Below are positions 8,252-17,018 of a stretch of DNA of 64,000 nt, one piece after another (within the stretch, counting starts at the first letter, position 1; every line of letters begins with the position of its first letter). The notes below the pieces were generated by a model. That model ran no database searches and was not told the origin of the DNA. It saw only the letters and a program-made list of their open reading frames with translations. The stretch is from assembly GCF_014138265.1 (NCBI RefSeq), contig NZ_JACGXL010000002.1:248001-312000 (forward strand), read 5' to 3'. Origin of the DNA: Dokdonella fugitiva. Its GTDB lineage: Bacteria; Pseudomonadota; Gammaproteobacteria; Xanthomonadales; Rhodanobacteraceae. Position numbers and translations under genes: made by a program.

Positions 8252-11200
8252 ATGCATCGCCCGTCCGTCCCGCGAACGCTTCGCCTCGCCCTGCCGCTCG
8301 CCGGCCTGTGCGCGGTCGCGGCCGCCGCCGCGCCGCTGCCGCGTTTCGCGACGCATGAACTCACGCCGCTCGACTGCGCGCAGACGCCGTTCGGCCGCCA
8401 CGTCACGCTCGGCGGCGAAGCCGAGTACGTCGACCTCGTCGCGGCCGGTGCCGCGTTCAGCAACATCGACGAGTACCAGCCCGCCGCGCCGCCCGGCGAT
8501 CCGCTCGTGCGCACGTTCCGCACCGGCCTCCATCCCGGTGCGCTCGCCGGCAGCACTTTCCTCAAGGCGGTCAGCGTCGACCTCGACGGCGACGGCCGCG
8601 ACGAGGTCGTCACCGCGAATCGCGCAGCCGGCGGCGCGCTCGTGCTCGGCGTGTTCGAGCGCGGCGCGGGACCTTCGGCGAGCCTCGTCGACACCTGGAC
8701 GATGGCGCAGCCGTTCAACGTCGTCGACATGGTCGCCGGCGATTTCGACGGATCGACCGACCAGCAGCAGGAACTCGCGGTGCTCGTGCGCACGAGCACG
8801 TTCGGCCTGCGCCTGTTCGTGCTCACCGGTGCTGCGGGCGGCGGCATCGCCCAGGCCGACGGCGGCGCCGCGGGCGAGTGGGTGCGCAGCGACGCGGTCG
8901 GCCAGGTCAGCCTCGCCGCCGGCGACCTGCTGCTCGACGGCCGCGCGCAGATCGTCGTCGTCGACGAGAAGAGCTTCGGCGCGTCGCGCACGCTCGACTA
9001 CAACCTGCTCGAGTACCAGCCGGGCACGACGCAGTTGCCCGTCGCCGCGGGCGACAGCGCGATCGGCAGCAAGGTGTTCACGAGCGCGATCGGCATGACC
9101 TACCAGGCGGAGAACGGCTCGCCCGGCATCGACAACGTGCTCAAGCTCGAGGCGGACGCGGGCGACGTCGTCGACAGCGCCGCGGCCGAACTCGTCGTGC
9201 ACATGCAATTCGAGCAGTCGGGATACAACTACATCGGCGCGCGCCTGCACCACTTCACGACCACGCGCGACGGCGCCAACGTGATCACCGGCATCGGCTT
9301 CGCGAGCCGCGGCGCCGGCCAGGAATACGACTCGAGCCGCATCGTGCAGGGGCAGAACGAGGACGGCGTCGCGAGTTTCGAGGCGACCGTCGCCGACGTC
9401 GACCGCGTGTCGCCCGGCGAGATCGTGCTCGCGCGCGCGGACCCGAACTCGCGCCTGCAGGTGGACGTGTACAAGGCCGAGGTCGACCTCGCCGCCGGTT
9501 ACACCTGGGTCGAGAGCGGCATGGCGGTGCAGTTCACCAACACTTCGACCGGCGCGGTCGTGCAGCGCGACTGGAACTTCGGCGACGGCACCGGCCTCAT
9601 CCACGACCTGCACCCGACGCACCTGTATACCAGCGCGGGCAGCTACAACGTGAGCCTCAAGGTCACCGACGACGGCGGCGGCACGCGCACCTACGCGCAG
9701 ACGATCGCGGTGAGCGCGGGCGGCAGCGGCTCGGGCGGCAACGCGCCGGGCTACATGTACCACCTGCGCAGCTCGCCGAGCTACGCGGCGGGTTATGCCG
9801 TCGACAGCCTGCAGGCGCTGTCGTTCGTCAATGTCGCGGTCGGCGACATGGACAAGGACGGCATTCCCGAAGTCATGACGATCGCGCGCAACACGACCGA
9901 CACGCTGCTGCGCTCGGTCTGGCGCCTCGCCGACACGTCGGTGCCGGCGAGCTTCGCCGGTCGGCATTCCAGCGAGAGTTCGACCGCGTTCCCGGCGATG
10001 ACCGCGCTCGACCTCGTCGCGAGCGACTTCGACGGCGATTCGGTGCAGGCGACGCTCGGCACCGACTGCCGCCAGGTCGAGGAACCGCAGTTGCGCCAGG
10101 TGGTGTGGCTGCCGCCGTACTTCCAGCGCCTGCAGGCGTCCGCCGGCAAGCTCTCGACGTTCGGCGAATCGACCAGCGGCGGCTCGAGCTACGAGAAGCA
10201 GTCGGGCAGCTTCACGTCGCACGACGTGTCCGCGTACATCGGCGTCGGCGTCGGTTCCGACCTCGCCGGCGTGAACGCGTCGGTGCATGCGACCGCGGGC
10301 TACAACTACCAGTCGAGCTATGGCGCGATCCACGGCAGCGAGAACACCTTCACCGTCGACCAGGGCTACGCGCAGGACCACGGCGAGGCGCTCGCGGTGA
10401 TCGAGGAGAACAGCTTCAACTGCTACTCGTACCAGGTCGAGAGCGAGGCCGGCGGCGTCGACGGGGGCAGCGCGGTGCGCATGTGCGAGGTCATCGACGG
10501 CAGCCGCTTCATGTCGGCGAGCGACGCGCAGGCGTGGGACAAGGAGATCCCGGCCGCGTCGCCCGGCCATCCGCCTGCGCAGTGGATGCCGCTGCAGCGC
10601 GACTGGAACAGCATCGCGCTGTTCCGCCCGGTCGCGAGCAACGCCGCGTTCGCCGGCGGCAACGGCGCCGACAAGGCGACCGACGGCCTGTTCTCGACCG
10701 CGACCGAATCGAATGCGAGCTCGCAGCCGTACCTGCAGGTCGATCTCGGCGACGTGCGCGACGTGTCCAACATCCGCGTGTTCCCCGCGCACGGCGAGGA
10801 AGCGTCGCTGAAGGGCTTTCGCGTCTACGCCTCGGCGAGCCCGATGAACGGCGCCGGCGTGCCGTCCGGCGGTGGCGTGCGCACGTTCGCGCCGGAGACC
10901 GCGGACGATGTCGGCTTCGACCGCTGGAACATCTGGACGCGCGACGCCGCGAATCCGTCGACGATGCTGCGCGCGCGCTACATCCGCCTGCAGAATCCGG
11001 GCGCGGCGAGCCTGCACGTCGCGGAAATCCAGGTATTCGGCGACGTGCACGCCGAGCCGCCCGCGTATCCGGACGCGGTCTGCGACCCGGTTGCCGGCGA
11101 CGGCCTGTTCAACGCGTACGTGTGGGACGCGGCGCAGGCGACGTTCCGCAGCATCGAGGTGCGCGGCGACCTGCTCTGGAGCGGCGCCGGTTCGATGCCC

Positions 11201-11704
11201 GGCTGCACGAACTATTCGGGCCTGCTGCAGGCGTCGATCTGGCCGAACACCGTGGTCGGCGCGAGCGGCACGGTGACGTGGAACCTGAGCCAGGACGCGA
11301 GCACGCTCGTCGGCAGCAACACCAGCTTCGAGAGTTCGACGCGCGTCGGCGCCGAGTTCGACCTCGAGGCGGGCTTCATCGCGACGGTGCAGGCCGGCGG
11401 CGCGTACGAGTACACGCAGGGCATCACCGAAGACGTGCAGACGACGAGCTTCTGGGGCAGCGGCCTGGAGATCGGCGGCGAGATCAGCGGCTTCGATCCC
11501 GCCTACGCCTCACTCATCACGAGTTGCCGCTACAACCCGCGGCCGTACGCGTTCCATCTCGTCGACCTGTCGAACACGGGCTACCGGCACGACGTCTACG
11601 CGGTCGACTACACCGTGCACCAGGGGGCCGGCCTGTGGCAGCGCGGCGGCGTCCCCGTCCTGTGCCTGCACGACGACGCGATCTACGCGAACGGCTTCGA
11701 CTGA
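8252..11704 (+). CDS. large secreted FG-GAP/PKD/discoidin multidomain protein with GFD tail
   Basis: 1150 aa. A signal peptide (about 1-26) is followed by an FG-GAP/integrin-like region with Asp-rich loops such as DLDGDGRDE (about 111) and DMDKDGIPE (about 532). A PKD domain spans about 410-490 (WNFGDGTG, later SYNVSLKVTDDGG). A Gly/Ser-rich beta-hairpin-like segment covers about 636-720. An F5/8 type C (discoidin) domain lies at about 787-928 (DKATDG to AEIQVFG). A second beta-hairpin-rich segment covers about 1006-1083. The end is DDAIYANGFD. ATG at 8252 has GGGGAG just upstream. It is extracellular or surface-exposed, probably adhesion or carbohydrate binding; function is unknown. Confidence 0.85.
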   Translation: MHRPSVPRTLRLALPLAGLCAVAAAAAPLPRFATHELTPLDCAQTPFGRHVTLGGEAEYVDLVAAGAAFSNIDEYQPAAPPGDPLVRTFRTGLHPGALAGSTFLKAVSVDLDGDGRDEVVTANRAAGGALVLGVFERGAGPSASLVDTWTMAQPFNVVDMVAGDFDGSTDQQQELAVLVRTSTFGLRLFVLTGAAGGGIAQADGGAAGEWVRSDAVGQVSLAAGDLLLDGRAQIVVVDEKSFGASRTLDYNLLEYQPGTTQLPVAAGDSAIGSKVFTSAIGMTYQAENGSPGIDNVLKLEADAGDVVDSAAAELVVHMQFEQSGYNYIGARLHHFTTTRDGANVITGIGFASRGAGQEYDSSRIVQGQNEDGVASFEATVADVDRVSPGEIVLARADPNSRLQVDVYKAEVDLAAGYTWVESGMAVQFTNTSTGAVVQRDWNFGDGTGLIHDLHPTHLYTSAGSYNVSLKVTDDGGGTRTYAQTIAVSAGGSGSGGNAPGYMYHLRSSPSYAAGYAVDSLQALSFVNVAVGDMDKDGIPEVMTIARNTTDTLLRSVWRLADTSVPASFAGRHSSESSTAFPAMTALDLVASDFDGDSVQATLGTDCRQVEEPQLRQVVWLPPYFQRLQASAGKLSTFGESTSGGSSYEKQSGSFTSHDVSAYIGVGVGSDLAGVNASVHATAGYNYQSSYGAIHGSENTFTVDQGYAQDHGEALAVIEENSFNCYSYQVESEAGGVDGGSAVRMCEVIDGSRFMSASDAQAWDKEIPAASPGHPPAQWMPLQRDWNSIALFRPVASNAAFAGGNGADKATDGLFSTATESNASSQPYLQVDLGDVRDVSNIRVFPAHGEEASLKGFRVYASASPMNGAGVPSGGGVRTFAPETADDVGFDRWNIWTRDAANPSTMLRARYIRLQNPGAASLHVAEIQVFGDVHAEPPAYPDAVCDPVAGDGLFNAYVWDAAQATFRSIEVRGDLLWSGAGSMPGCTNYSGLLQASIWPNTVVGASGTVTWNLSQDASTLVGSNTSFESSTRVGAEFDLEAGFIATVQAGGAYEYTQGITEDVQTTSFWGSGLEIGGEISGFDPAYASLITSCRYNPRPYAFHLVDLSNTGYRHDVYAVDYTVHQGAGLWQRGGVPVLCLHDDAIYANGFD

Positions 11705-11705
11705 G

Positions 11706-11741
11706 AAAAAAAATCGGAGCCGCGCGCCGCACGGCTCCGAT
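11706..11741 (-). terminator. intrinsic terminator of the 61-aa gene
   Basis: A perfect 10-bp stem (ATCGGAGCCG at 11713-11722 with CGGCTCCGAT at 11732-11741) and 9-base loop is followed on the minus strand by eight T residues. It begins 2 bases after the stop codon of the opposing 1150-aa gene, so it may stop transcripts from both sides, though its plus-side U-tract is weak. Confidence 0.85.
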
Positions 11742-11794
11742 CTTCCCCTGTTCCACCGGTTGCGCGCGGCGCGATGCCGCGCGCGTGTGTTCTG

Positions 11795-11980
11795 TCAGGC
11801 CGGAAGCCTGCTCAGCGCTTCGTTGATCTTCGCGAAACGCGTTTCGAGCTGGTCGAGCGACGTGTTGGACGGCGCTTCGGACCGCGCGCCTTCGATCGCC
11901 ATTTCGAGGCGACCCAGTTCGATCATCAGGTCGTGACGCAGGAAGAGCGGATTGATACTCATGGTGGCGATGTTGCTCAT
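11795..11980 (-). CDS. hypothetical 61-aa helical protein
   Basis: 61 aa, cytoplasmic. I do not recognise a family. It has a short N-terminal stretch (MSNIATMSINPLF), then two amphipathic helices (LMIELGRLEMAIEGARS and LDQLETRFAKINEALSRL). It could be a small helical-hairpin or coiled-coil protein. A GGGAG lies 8-12 bases before the ATG at 11980, and a strong terminator follows the stop, so it is probably a real monocistronic gene. A second in-frame ATG at 11962 is possible. Confidence 0.7.
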   Translation of the reverse strand: MSNIATMSINPLFLRHDLMIELGRLEMAIEGARSEAPSNTSLDQLETRFAKINEALSRLPA

Positions 11981-12363
11981 GGCGCGTGCTCCCGGATTCC
12001 CTGTGTCCAGTACACAGCAAGGCCTGTGCCAACAGCGGAAACCGCGTATTGCGCGTTGCGATCACGATTTCGCACGCGCATGATGGCGTCGGCAGCGACG
12101 CGGCGCGTCGAAACCTGACGCGGTAAATCCCTCGCAGGCGATGACGGGCAAGAGTTCGCGACGATCGTCACAGTCTGCCAGTGGCGGTTGCGGCTAAGGT
12201 CGGAGCATCGGTGTCGCACAGCCACGCGGCGGCACCTCGACTGGGGAGGTTTCCAGGCGGAACGCGCCGTGAGGCGATTCCGAACGACAAACCGGGGGGC
12301 ACAGGGGCCGCCCGGCACTTCGCAAGCGCACGCTGGCGCGGTTTTCCCGCAGATTTCCGGCGC

Positions 12364-12379
12364 GCCGCATCGATGCGGC
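12364..12379. repeat. perfect 16-bp palindrome
   Basis: GCCGCATCGATGCGGC reads the same on both strands. It lies in the middle of the long gap before mnmG, 14 bases before another inverted repeat. It could be an operator for a dimeric regulator or part of a folded transcript; nothing else distinguishes these. Confidence 0.5.
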
Positions 12380-12393
12380 ATCGCCACCACTCA

Positions 12394-12453
12394 CTGGCGC
12401 CCGGCACACGGTCCTCTTGGATTCCCCCTGTTCCTACGACCGCCGGGCGCCAG
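12394..12453. repeat. 11-bp inverted repeat with 38-base loop
   Basis: CTGGCGCCCGG at 12394-12404 is exactly complementary to CCGGGCGCCAG at 12443-12453. There is no U-tract on either side, so this is not a standard terminator. Confidence 0.6.
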
Positions 12454-12590
12454 CCTCTCCCTCGCGAACACGACGTGCCGCAACCGCGCGAACGCGCAGG
12501 CGCACACGCGCTTTTGGAACGCCTGCCTCGTAGAGGCCGTACTCCTCTTTCGGAATGGCCGCCTCGGATCATCGAGGCCGCGATTCATTT

Positions 12591-12703
12591 GAGAAGTGCG
12601 GCCATGGATGGCCGCTGGTGGACGAGCCCGAAGCCGGGACATCACAAGCAGCAGCTCGGTCGATCCAGAAGGCAGCGATCCAGGACGGATCGCAAGAATG
12701 AAG
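12591..12703 (+). repeat. two-hairpin repeat element, copy 1
   Basis: Hairpin A is GCGGCCAT-GG-ATGGCCGC inside a 23-base stretch (12594-12616) found exactly, inverted, at 17088-17110. About 60 bases later comes hairpin B, GCGATCC-AGGAC-GGATCGC (12675-12693), followed by an A-rich stretch ending GAAGG. Copy 2 has the same order, spacing (52 bases) and ending. It resembles REP/BIME-type intergenic elements. Confidence 0.75.
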
Positions 12704-12706
12704 GTG

Positions 12707-12778
12707 CTCCCACCGACGCAGGCCGGCCCCTGAATTCCGGCCATCGGCGTGCTCGCATACGCCGTGCGTCGGTGGGAG
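12707..12778. repeat. 14-bp inverted repeat enclosing two smaller hairpins
   Basis: CTCCCACCGACGCA (12707-12720) pairs exactly with TGCGTCGGTGGGAG (12765-12778). Inside lie GGCCGG/CCGGCC (12721-12726 with 12737-12742) and GGCGT/ACGCC (12746-12750 with 12759-12763). The predicted fold is a three-way junction. It sits about 100 bases before mnmG. Confidence 0.7.
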
Positions 12779-12879
12779 TGTACGTCCAGTGCAGCATGTT
12801 CCGTGCCAGCATCGGACCGGCGGCTTGCTAGAATGCGCGCGCGGCCGGCGTTCCGGCCGGCACCGGTCGGCACTGCACC

Positions 12880-14757
12880 ATGTATACGTATGACGTCATC
12901 GTCGTCGGCGGCGGCCACGCCGGCACCGAGGCTGCGCTCGCCAGCGCGCGCTGCGGCGCGCGCACGCTGCTGCTGACCCACAATATCGAGACGATCGGCC
13001 AGATGAGCTGCAATCCTGCGATCGGTGGGATCGGCAAGGGCCATCTCGTGCGCGAAATCGACGCGCTCGGCGGCGCGATGGCGCTCGCGGCCGACCGCGC
13101 TGGCATCCAGTGGCGCACGCTCAACGCCTCGAAGGGACCGGCAGTACGCGCGACGCGCTGCCAGGCCGACCGCGTTTTGTACAAAGCGGCCATCCGGCGT
13201 CGGGTCGAGACGCAACCGGGCCTGACCCTGTTCCAGCAGGGTGTCGACGCGCTGCGCGTCGAGGGCGGCCGGGTGACCGGTGTCGTGACCCAGTCCGGTC
13301 TCGAGTTCCGCGCCGCGGCCGTCGTGCTGACCGCCGGCACGTTCCTCGCTGGCAAGATCCACGTCGGCCTGACCCAGCACGCGGGCGGCCGCGCCGGCGA
13401 CCCGCCGGCGCAACGGCTGGCCGAAACGCTGCGCGAGCTCGCGCTGCCGGTCGGCCGCCTCAAGACCGGCACGCCGCCGCGCATCGACGGCCGCACGATC
13501 GACTGGTCGCAGCTCGAGGAGCAGCCCGGCGACGATCCCGCGCCGGTGTTCTCGTTCCTCGGTTCGACCGCCGACCATCCACGCCAGGTCAGCTGCTGGA
13601 TCACCCATACGAGCGAGCGCACGCACGCGATCATCCGCGGCGCGCTCGACCGTTCGCCGCTCTACGGCGGCGTCATCGAAGGCACCGGCCCGCGCTACTG
13701 CCCGTCGATCGAAGACAAGGTCGTGCGCTTCGCCGACAAGGCCTCGCACCAGATCTTCATCGAGCCGGAAGGGCTCGACACGTTCGAGATCTATCCGAAC
13801 GGCATCTCCACCTCGCTGCCGTTCGACGTGCAGGTGGAGCTCGTGCGCTCGATCCGCGGCCTCGAACAGGCGCACATCACGCGGCCTGGCTACGCGATCG
13901 AGTACGACTATTTCGACCCGCGCGGCCTCAAGGCGTCGCTCGAAACCAAGGCGATCGACGCGCTCTACTTCGCCGGCCAGATCAACGGCACCACCGGCTA
14001 TGAGGAAGCGGCTGCGCAGGGCCTGGTCGCCGGTCTCAACGCCGCACGGGCGACGCGCGGCCTCGAGCCGTGGACGCCGCGCCGCGACGAGGCCTACATC
14101 GGCGTGCTCGTCGACGACCTCGTCACCAACGGCACGAGCGAGCCGTACCGCATGTTCACTTCGCGCGCCGAGTACCGCCTGCAGCTGCGCGAGGACAACG
14201 CCGACCTGCGCCTCACCGCGCAAGGCCGCGAACTCGGCTGCGTACCGCAGGAGCGCTACGACGCGACCTGCCGCAAGCGCGACGCGATCGAACGCGAGAG
14301 CGAGCGCCTGCGCGACCTGTGGGCGTCGCCCGCGAATGCGCTCGGGCGCGCGATCGACGCGACGCTCGGCATCACGCTCGCGCGCGAGACGAGCGCGCAC
14401 GATCTTTTGCGCCGGCCCGAAGTCGGCTACCGCGACCTCGTGCGCGTCGAGGGTGTCGGCCCGGGCGTCGACGACGCCGCGGTCGCCGAGCAGGTCGAAG
14501 TCGCGGTCAAGTACGCGGGCTACCTCGAGCGCCAGCGCGAGGAGATCGAGCGCAGTCGCCGCCACGACGACACGGCGATCCCGCCCGCGTTCGACTTCGA
14601 CGCGGTGCGCGGCCTGTCGACCGAAGTGCTCGGCAAGCTCAAGCTGGCGCGACCGCTCACGGTCGGCGAGGCGCGCCGCATCTCGGGCGTGACGCCGGCC
14701 GCGGTGTCGCTGCTGCTGGTCCACCTCAAGCGCGGCCTCGGCCGCCGCGTCGCCTGA
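12880..14757 (+). CDS. mnmG: tRNA uridine-5-carboxymethylaminomethyl modification enzyme, FAD subunit
   Basis: 625 aa, the usual MnmG/GidA length. The N-terminal dinucleotide loop is [13 protein letters not shown]. The family signatures [17 protein letters not shown] and the [11 protein letters not shown] region follow. With MnmE it installs the cmnm5 group on wobble uridine 34 of several tRNAs. In many bacteria mnmG precedes rsmG and parAB; here those genes are about 48 kb away and mnmG stands alone after a 0.9-kb gap. The GTG of the response regulator follows 4 bases after its stop, so read-through into the two-component genes is likely. Confidence 0.97.
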   Translation: MYTYDVIVVGGGHAGTEAALASARCGARTLLLTHNIETIGQMSCNPAIGGIGKGHLVREIDALGGAMALAADRAGIQWRTLNASKGPAVRATRCQADRVLYKAAIRRRVETQPGLTLFQQGVDALRVEGGRVTGVVTQSGLEFRAAAVVLTAGTFLAGKIHVGLTQHAGGRAGDPPAQRLAETLRELALPVGRLKTGTPPRIDGRTIDWSQLEEQPGDDPAPVFSFLGSTADHPRQVSCWITHTSERTHAIIRGALDRSPLYGGVIEGTGPRYCPSIEDKVVRFADKASHQIFIEPEGLDTFEIYPNGISTSLPFDVQVELVRSIRGLEQAHITRPGYAIEYDYFDPRGLKASLETKAIDALYFAGQINGTTGYEEAAAQGLVAGLNAARATRGLEPWTPRRDEAYIGVLVDDLVTNGTSEPYRMFTSRAEYRLQLREDNADLRLTAQGRELGCVPQERYDATCRKRDAIERESERLRDLWASPANALGRAIDATLGITLARETSAHDLLRRPEVGYRDLVRVEGVGPGVDDAAVAEQVEVAVKYAGYLERQREEIERSRRHDDTAIPPAFDFDAVRGLSTEVLGKLKLARPLTVGEARRISGVTPAAVSLLLVHLKRGLGRRVA

Positions 14758-14761
14758 CGCC

Positions 14762-15430
14762 GTGCGCATCCTCGTCGTGGAAGACGATGCGCTGGTCGCC
14801 GACGCGATCCGGCGCGGCCTCGGCGAGGCGGGCTACGCGGTCGACCACGTCGATTCGGCCGAACGCGCGGGTACCGCGCTCGGCGCCGAGTCGTTCGATC
14901 TCGCGGTCGTCGACATCGGCTTGCCGGGTGCCGACGGGCTGGCCTTGTTGCAGCGCATGCGACGTGGCGGCAGCGCCGTCCCGGTGCTCATCCTGACCGC
15001 GCGCGACGCGCTCGCCGACCGCGTCAGCGCGCTCGACCTCGGTGCCGACGACTACCTCGTCAAGCCGTTCGCGCTGCCCGAACTCGTCGCACGCAGCCGC
15101 GCGCTGATCCGGCGCAGCCGCTCGGCGGCGAGCGCGGAGCTCGTGATCGGCGCGTTGCGCCTCGATCTCGCGGCGCGCCGCGCCGAGGTCGACGGCACCG
15201 CGGTCAGCCTGACCCGTCGCGAATGGGCGGTGCTCGAATGCCTCGCTCTCAACATCGGCCGCGTCGTCGCCAAGGACCGCCTGCTGCAGGCGATCGCCAA
15301 CTGGGACGAGGACATCGGCGCCAACGCGATCGAGGTGTACGTGTCGCGCCTGCGCACCAAGCTCGGCGGCGCGGCGCCGATCCGCACCGTGCGCGGGCTC
15401 GGCTACCGCCTCGATGACGCGCCCGGCTGA
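14762..15430 (+). CDS. OmpR-family response regulator (QseB/TctD-like)
   Basis: 222 aa. Receiver domain with acidic E7/D8/D9, phospho-acceptor D51 (VVDIGLPG), and Lys in DYLVKPF; winged helix with LTRREWAVLECL and final RGLGYRL. Start is a GTG 4 bases after mnmG. Its last 17 bases overlap the kinase start, so the pair is translationally coupled. Together with the kinase's 2CSK-type sensor region it resembles TctD/TctE or QseB/QseC systems; the signal is unknown. Confidence 0.92.
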   Translation: MRILVVEDDALVADAIRRGLGEAGYAVDHVDSAERAGTALGAESFDLAVVDIGLPGADGLALLQRMRRGGSAVPVLILTARDALADRVSALDLGADDYLVKPFALPELVARSRALIRRSRSAASAELVIGALRLDLAARRAEVDGTAVSLTRREWAVLECLALNIGRVVAKDRLLQAIANWDEDIGANAIEVYVSRLRTKLGGAAPIRTVRGLGYRLDDAPG

Positions 15431-16781
15431 GTCTTCGGTCAGCCGGCGCCTGCTGCGCCTGCTGTTGCTACCGCTCGCGCTGCTGCTCGGCATCGGCGTG
15501 TTCTTCGACTACGTGAGCGGTTCGGCGACGATCCGCGCCGCGTACGACCGCGCGCTGCACGAGATGGCGCTCGCGGTCGCCGCGCACCTGCGCGACGCCG
15601 ATGCCGACGGCCGCATCGACGCCGACCTGCCGCCGCAGGCGGTCGCCGTGCTGCGTGCCGACAGCGTCGACTCGATCTATTTCGCGGTGCGCGCGGGCGA
15701 CGGCCACCTCGTCAGCGGCGATGCCGACCTGCAGGCGCTCGCGGCGGGCAACGGCTCCGAATTCGGCGACGGCCACCTGCACGGCGAAGCGATCCGCTTG
15801 GTCACCCATCCGACGGTGATCGGCAGCACGCCGGTCACGATCACGATCGCCGAGACGACGCGCAAGCGCACGACGGCGATCCGCAGCATCCTCGCCAGCG
15901 TCGTGCTCACCGACATCGTGCAGCTCGCCGGCACGCTGCTGCTGGTCTGGCTCGGCGTGCGTTACGGCGTACGCCCGCTGCGCGCGCTCGGTGAACAGAT
16001 CGAGCAGCGTTCCGCGCGCGACCTCGCGCCGCTCGACCGCGCGCAGGTGCCGGTCGAAGTACGTCCGCTCGTGCACACGCTCAACGCGCTGTTCGAAACC
16101 GTGCGCGACAGCGCGCGCGCGCAGCAGCAGTTCCTCGCCGACGCCGCGCACCAGCTGCGCACGCCGCTGACCGGCATCATCGCGCAGCTCGACCTGCTCG
16201 CGCGGGAAGCGAGCGGCAACGGCTTCGCGCCGCGCGTGCTCGCGCTGCACGAGGGGACGCGCCGCCTCGCGCACACGGCGAACCAGCTGCTCGCGCTGGC
16301 GCGCTCGGAACGCTCGGCGACGACGCACGACGACTTCGCGCCGGTCGACCTCGAGGCGCTCGCCACCGACGCGGTCGCGCAGTACCTCGACCGTTCGCTG
16401 CACGCACGCATCGACCTCGGCGCGGAAACCGAGCCGGCGCGCACGCTCGGCAGTCTCTGGCTGCTGCGCGAGCTGCTCGGCAACCTCGTCGACAATGCGC
16501 TCGCGTACACGCCCGCGGGCGGCCGTGTCACCGTGCGCAGCGGCGTCGCCGGTGCCGTCGCGTTCCTCGAAGTCGAGGACGACGGTCCCGGCATCCCCAC
16601 GGATCAGCGCGCGCACGTGCGCGAGCGTTTCCGCCGCCTGCCCGGTTCGCCCGGCAACGGCTGCGGACTCGGCCTCGCGATCGTCGACGAGATCGCGCAC
16701 GCGCACGACGCGAGCTTCGTGATCACGGATGGCAACGACGGGCGCGGCACGCGCGCGCGCATCGAATTCCGCGTCGCCTGA
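15414..16781 (+). CDS. sensor histidine kinase (TctE/QseC-like)
   Basis: 455 aa. One membrane helix (about 13-33), a periplasmic region of about 130 residues matching the two-component sensor kinase N-terminal type, and a second helix (about 165-187, SVVLTDIVQLAGTLLLVWLG). A HAMP-like linker follows, then the H-box FLADAAHQLRTPLTG (His near 246), N-box LLGNLVDNALAYTP, G1 box EDDGPGIP and GCGLGLAIV. It autophosphorylates and passes phosphate to the coupled regulator. No further gene follows on this strand before the terminator at 16977. Confidence 0.92.
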   Translation: MTRPAESSVSRRLLRLLLLPLALLLGIGVFFDYVSGSATIRAAYDRALHEMALAVAAHLRDADADGRIDADLPPQAVAVLRADSVDSIYFAVRAGDGHLVSGDADLQALAAGNGSEFGDGHLHGEAIRLVTHPTVIGSTPVTITIAETTRKRTTAIRSILASVVLTDIVQLAGTLLLVWLGVRYGVRPLRALGEQIEQRSARDLAPLDRAQVPVEVRPLVHTLNALFETVRDSARAQQQFLADAAHQLRTPLTGIIAQLDLLAREASGNGFAPRVLALHEGTRRLAHTANQLLALARSERSATTHDDFAPVDLEALATDAVAQYLDRSLHARIDLGAETEPARTLGSLWLLRELLGNLVDNALAYTPAGGRVTVRSGVAGAVAFLEVEDDGPGIPTDQRAHVRERFRRLPGSPGNGCGLGLAIVDEIAHAHDASFVITDGNDGRGTRARIEFRVA

Positions 16782-16976
16782 GCTACGCCCATCGCCGGCT
16801 CCAAGGCCTACGCCGCAGGAATGCGCCGTTGCGCGCGTGGGGCGCCGGAAGGATGCCCTTCGCTTCGAAGGACGACGGCCGCTTGTCAGCTTGGCGAAAG
16901 CGAGTCGGCGCTATCGTCGCGGCGCGATGGGCGCCGGGACCTTCCACCCCAGGGAAGCACCGGCCGATTCGCACTC

Positions 16977-17017
16977 AAGGCGGCCCATATCCCCCAGGAT
17001 GGGCCGCCTTCTTTTTG
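16977..17017 (+). terminator. strong intrinsic terminator
   Basis: A perfect 12-bp stem (AAGGCGGCCCAT, 16977-16988, with ATGGGCCGCCTT, 16999-17010) and 10-base loop is followed by CTTTTTG. It lies 195 bases after the kinase gene, so it ends either that operon or a separate short transcript. Confidence 0.85.
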
Positions 17018-17018
17018 T

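Larger units (their letters stand above)
11981..12879. other. 0.9-kb non-coding region upstream of mnmG
   Basis: No open frame here looks like protein: all have Arg/Pro/Ser-heavy shadow composition and none has a convincing ribosome site. The region holds the 61-aa gene's promoter side, several inverted repeats (12364-12379, 12394-12453, 12707-12778), one copy of a hairpin repeat also found at 17019-17112, and presumably the mnmG promoter. Such a long gap is unusual in this compact window. Confidence 0.7.

Noticed and set aside
8027-11050. 1007-aa minus-strand open frame opposite the 1150-aa protein
   Set aside because: Low-complexity Arg/Val/Ala composition typical of an antisense shadow in high-GC DNA.
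12181-12831. 216-aa open frame before mnmG
   Set aside because: Composition is Arg/Ser/Pro-biased with no SD and it crosses three inverted repeats.
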